In this document: positions 62,148 through 64,000 of the stretch, piece after piece
Layout: each line of letters opens with the position of its first letter
Position numbering within the stretch: the stretch's first letter is position 1
Assembly: GCF_003233655.1 (NCBI RefSeq)
Contig: NZ_CP029829.1
Span: 1,436,978 to 1,500,977, forward strand
DNA from: Azospirillum ramasamyi
GTDB lineage: Bacteria; Pseudomonadota; Alphaproteobacteria; Azospirillales; Azospirillaceae
DNA length: 64,000 nucleotides
Direction: 5' to 3'
Program-made: the position numbers and the translations under genes
Notes under the pieces: generated by a model
Databases searched by the model: none
Told to the model about the DNA's origin: nothing
What the model saw: only the letters and a program-made list of their open reading frames with translations

Positions 62148-63032
62148 CTAGGCGGCCGCGGCCTGCGCGTCTTGGACGGGATTGCTGCCGCGCCGGTACT
62201 GGCCCGGCGAGACACCGACCCGCCCCTTGAACACCCGGTTGAAATGCGCCTGGTCGCAGAAGCCGCAGGCCAGCGCCACGTCGGCCAGGGGGAGGAATCC
62301 GGCGAGAAGCCGCTTGGCGAGGGCGACCCGCCGGTCGGTCAGATAGCCGTGCGGCGTCGTCCCCACCGCCTTGCGGAAGACGCGCAGCAGATGGAAGCGG
62401 CTGAGCCCCGCCGCCGCCGCCAGATCGGCCAGTTCCACCGGGCTGTCGAGGTTGGCGTCCAGGTATTCACGCGCCCGGCGGACCGCCGCCGGCTCCTGCC
62501 CCGCCTCGCGCGGGCGGGCGCTCAGGTCGCCATGGCGCAGGGCCAGGGCGGTGAAGGCGCGCAGCGCGTCGGTGTCCGTGCTCAGCGGTTCGCGTTGCGG
62601 CCCCTCCAGCCCATGGTGCAGGCCGCGCAGGGCCTGGAACAGCTCCGGGTCGTCCAGTTCGGTGGCGGCGAAATGCGGCAGGGCGGGACGGCCGAGCGCG
62701 TCGGCCATCGCCTGCCCGAACAGGGCGACCGACGGATAGAACATGCGGTAGGCATAGCCGTCCTCCGCCGGCCGGCCGTCATGCAGAACCTCCGGGTCGA
62801 GCACCACCACCTGCCCGGCCCGCGCCGCCCGCTCGGTCCCGCGGCAGCGGTAAAGCTCGGTCCCGGCGGTGATGACGCCGACCACATAGGTTTCATGCGT
62901 GTGGGGCGCGTAGGCGTGGCGCTGGAAGCGGGCGTTCAGGCATTCCATGCCGTCGAAGCGCGACTCGCGCCACAGCCGCGCGAAATCGCCGCCGGCGGCC
63001 GGAGTTCGAGTCAATGCGGAGTGCTGGTCCAT
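62148..63032 (-). CDS. AraC family transcriptional regulator
   Basis: The 294-residue protein has an N-terminal AraC-type cupin sensor domain (NARFQRHAYAPHTHETYVVG). The C-terminal double helix-turn-helix follows (about residues 190-280): LADLAAAAGLSRFHLLRVFR, LADVALACGFCDQAHFNRVF and KGRVGVSPGQYRR. The AzlC/AzlD genes immediately downstream are its most likely targets. Such AraC-AzlC neighbours occur widely; the inducer is unknown. Confidence 0.93.
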   Translation of the reverse strand: MDQHSALTRTPAAGGDFARLWRESRFDGMECLNARFQRHAYAPHTHETYVVGVITAGTELYRCRGTERAARAGQVVVLDPEVLHDGRPAEDGYAYRMFYPSVALFGQAMADALGRPALPHFAATELDDPELFQALRGLHHGLEGPQREPLSTDTDALRAFTALALRHGDLSARPREAGQEPAAVRRAREYLDANLDSPVELADLAAAAGLSRFHLLRVFRKAVGTTPHGYLTDRRVALAKRLLAGFLPLADVALACGFCDQAHFNRVFKGRVGVSPGQYRRGSNPVQDAQAAAA

Positions 63033-63110
63033 AGGGCAGTCTAACAGGCGGGCCTGGCGGTCGTCTTGAACAGGATTGCGGGGAAAGGGTCGCCGGGACG
63101 GGATCCCGGC

Positions 63111-64000
63111 CTATCTCACGCGCCGGCCGACGGCATGTTCCGCCGCATCGCCGGAATGACCGGGGAATGGAACGCCATGCCCGGGCTGGTGACTGTCATG
63201 GACGAGGCAGGCATCGGCGATCAGCGGCCACAGGTGGGAGCGGAGAAAGCGCTGGTCCTGCCAACGGTCGGCCTCCACCGAGGCGAAGCGTTCGATCAGC
63301 GGTTCCAGCGGCGGCAGCAGCCCGGCGATCCCGCCCCACATGCCGGCCAGCATCAGTTCGCTGTGCAGCGGGTGGTCGCGCATGACGTGGAAGGGCTTGC
63401 CCGAAGCGATCCACGCCTCCACCGCCGCCCGCTCGCGCGGGCCGACCCGCGAATCGCAATCGCGGCAGACGAAGCGCCGGACGGTCGGATCGTCGGAAGG
63501 CAGGAAGCGCCAATAGAGACCGTTGACCGGGCCGCTGCCGGGCGGCATGGCCACCCTCTCCGCCCCCAGCCCGTCCAACTCCGCCAGAATCTCCGGCGGC
63601 ACGCTGTCGTCGTGGTAGATCCGGCAGGTCCAGCCGGGATAGACCGACCGCACCAGCCGGGCATTCTCCACCGCACCGCGGCGGTAGAGGTCGGCCGTCC
63701 CCCACAGGCTGAAGGCCACCACGTCGCGGATGCGTCCTTCCGGGGCGGCCGGGCGGTCGCGAAGCGGCGGCAGGGCGAGCGCCGCGCCTTCCCGCACCGC
63801 GATCCGCCTTTTCATCGTGAGCAGCCTGTCAACCTGGGCCAGTGCCTCCGCCTCCCGATAGGACTGGAAGAGAAGGATGGCGAAGTTCTCGTGCGCCTCG
63901 AGAAAATCGGGCGCCAGCGCCACCGCCCGGCCCAGAATGGCCGCGGCCCGCTCCAGCGCCGCCAGTTCAAGGCCCGCCGCCTGCCGCATCAGGATGCCCA
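63111..64000 (-). CDS. TPR/glycosyltransferase-like protein (5' end outside window)
   Basis: Coding continues through the right edge of the window without a stop, so the true start lies beyond 64000; an internal ATG at 63989 is not necessarily used. The visible N-terminal part is TPR-like (LGRAVALAPDFLEAHENFAI). A domain follows resembling glycosyltransferases with a DxD-type centre: VVAFSLWGTADLYRRGAVEN, VYPGWTCRIYHDDSVPPEIL, and VCRDCDSRVGPRERAAVEAW. It may modify a surface glycan, but the acceptor and donor are unknown. Confidence 0.7.
   Translation of the reverse strand, partial: GILMRQAAGLELAALERAAAILGRAVALAPDFLEAHENFAILLFQSYREAEALAQVDRLLTMKRRIAVREGAALALPPLRDRPAAPEGRIRDVVAFSLWGTADLYRRGAVENARLVRSVYPGWTCRIYHDDSVPPEILAELDGLGAERVAMPPGSGPVNGLYWRFLPSDDPTVRRFVCRDCDSRVGPRERAAVEAWIASGKPFHVMRDHPLHSELMLAGMWGGIAGLLPPLEPLIERFASVEADRWQDQRFLRSHLWPLIADACLVHDSHQPGHGVPFPGHSGDAAEHAVGRRVR

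Overview
The window is a GC-rich chromosomal segment from a motile alphaproteobacterium, most likely an Azospirillum-like member of the Rhodospirillales. This rests on protein character: SciP (DUF1153), FliX, FlbY/FlgN-like, MotE-like and DUF6468 flagellar proteins occur together only in Alphaproteobacteria, and the GlnD, TRAP-binding and chemoreceptor proteins fit a free-living nitrogen-cycling soil bacterium. No rRNA, tRNA or CRISPR array was recognised.

Layout. 1-10254: housekeeping genes, with glnD (its 3' part is outside the window) on the minus strand, then a plus-strand run ydcF-like, rlpA, D-Ala-D-Ala carboxypeptidase, tmk, holB, metG, tatD and a metallo-beta-lactamase-fold hydrolase, several with 4-bp start/stop overlaps. 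10255-12440: an insertion hot spot holding an intact-looking IS630-type element, a small palindrome whose arms resemble the IS630 ends, an IS5-type element inserted inside that palindrome with a TTA duplication, and a 98-bp repeat. 12544-17515: a TRAP solute-binding protein, an OpgC-like acyltransferase with two overlapping SGNH-hydrolase genes (the first apparently catalytically dead), and a Cys-cluster protein. 17550-23036: a PAS-GGDEF-EAL protein, recO and parC.

23091-38728 is a flagellar region: fliL-fliM-DUF6468-motE on the minus strand, divergent flgF-flgG-flgA-flgH, and further on fliX facing flgI-flgJ-flbY, then fliK and flgD. Sigma-54-like promoters precede flgF, flgI and fliK. A non-flagellar block (small proteins, an ATP-grasp enzyme, DUF6494, dksA) sits between flgH and fliX. 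sciP, encoding the CtrA inhibitor, follows directly at 38930.

39342-46723: a second copy of the 98-bp repeat that forms the C-terminal codons of a TetR regulator, a MaoC hydratase behind a twin-arm palindromic operator, a second orphan TRAP-binding protein, mtnP, a rhomboid protease, an enoyl-CoA hydratase and a soluble PAS chemoreceptor. 46724-57360: an AT-richer stretch with a candidate 32-residue gene, then dprA, topA, a TPR-arginine-methyltransferase-like fusion, an enoyl-CoA hydratase, a CoA-binding protein, an O-acetylhomoserine sulfhydrylase and an alpha/beta hydrolase. 57538-64000: an MFS transporter, a TumE/TumA-like toxin-antitoxin pair, arfB-rsmA, azlC-azlD with an AraC regulator, and a truncated TPR/glycosyltransferase-like gene.

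The most interesting signals are the family of IS630-like palindromes and repeats, one of which has been recruited as protein-coding sequence, the OpgC/SGNH module with a degenerate partner, the TPR-PRMT fusion, and two candidate small amphipathic peptides not explained by standard gene models.
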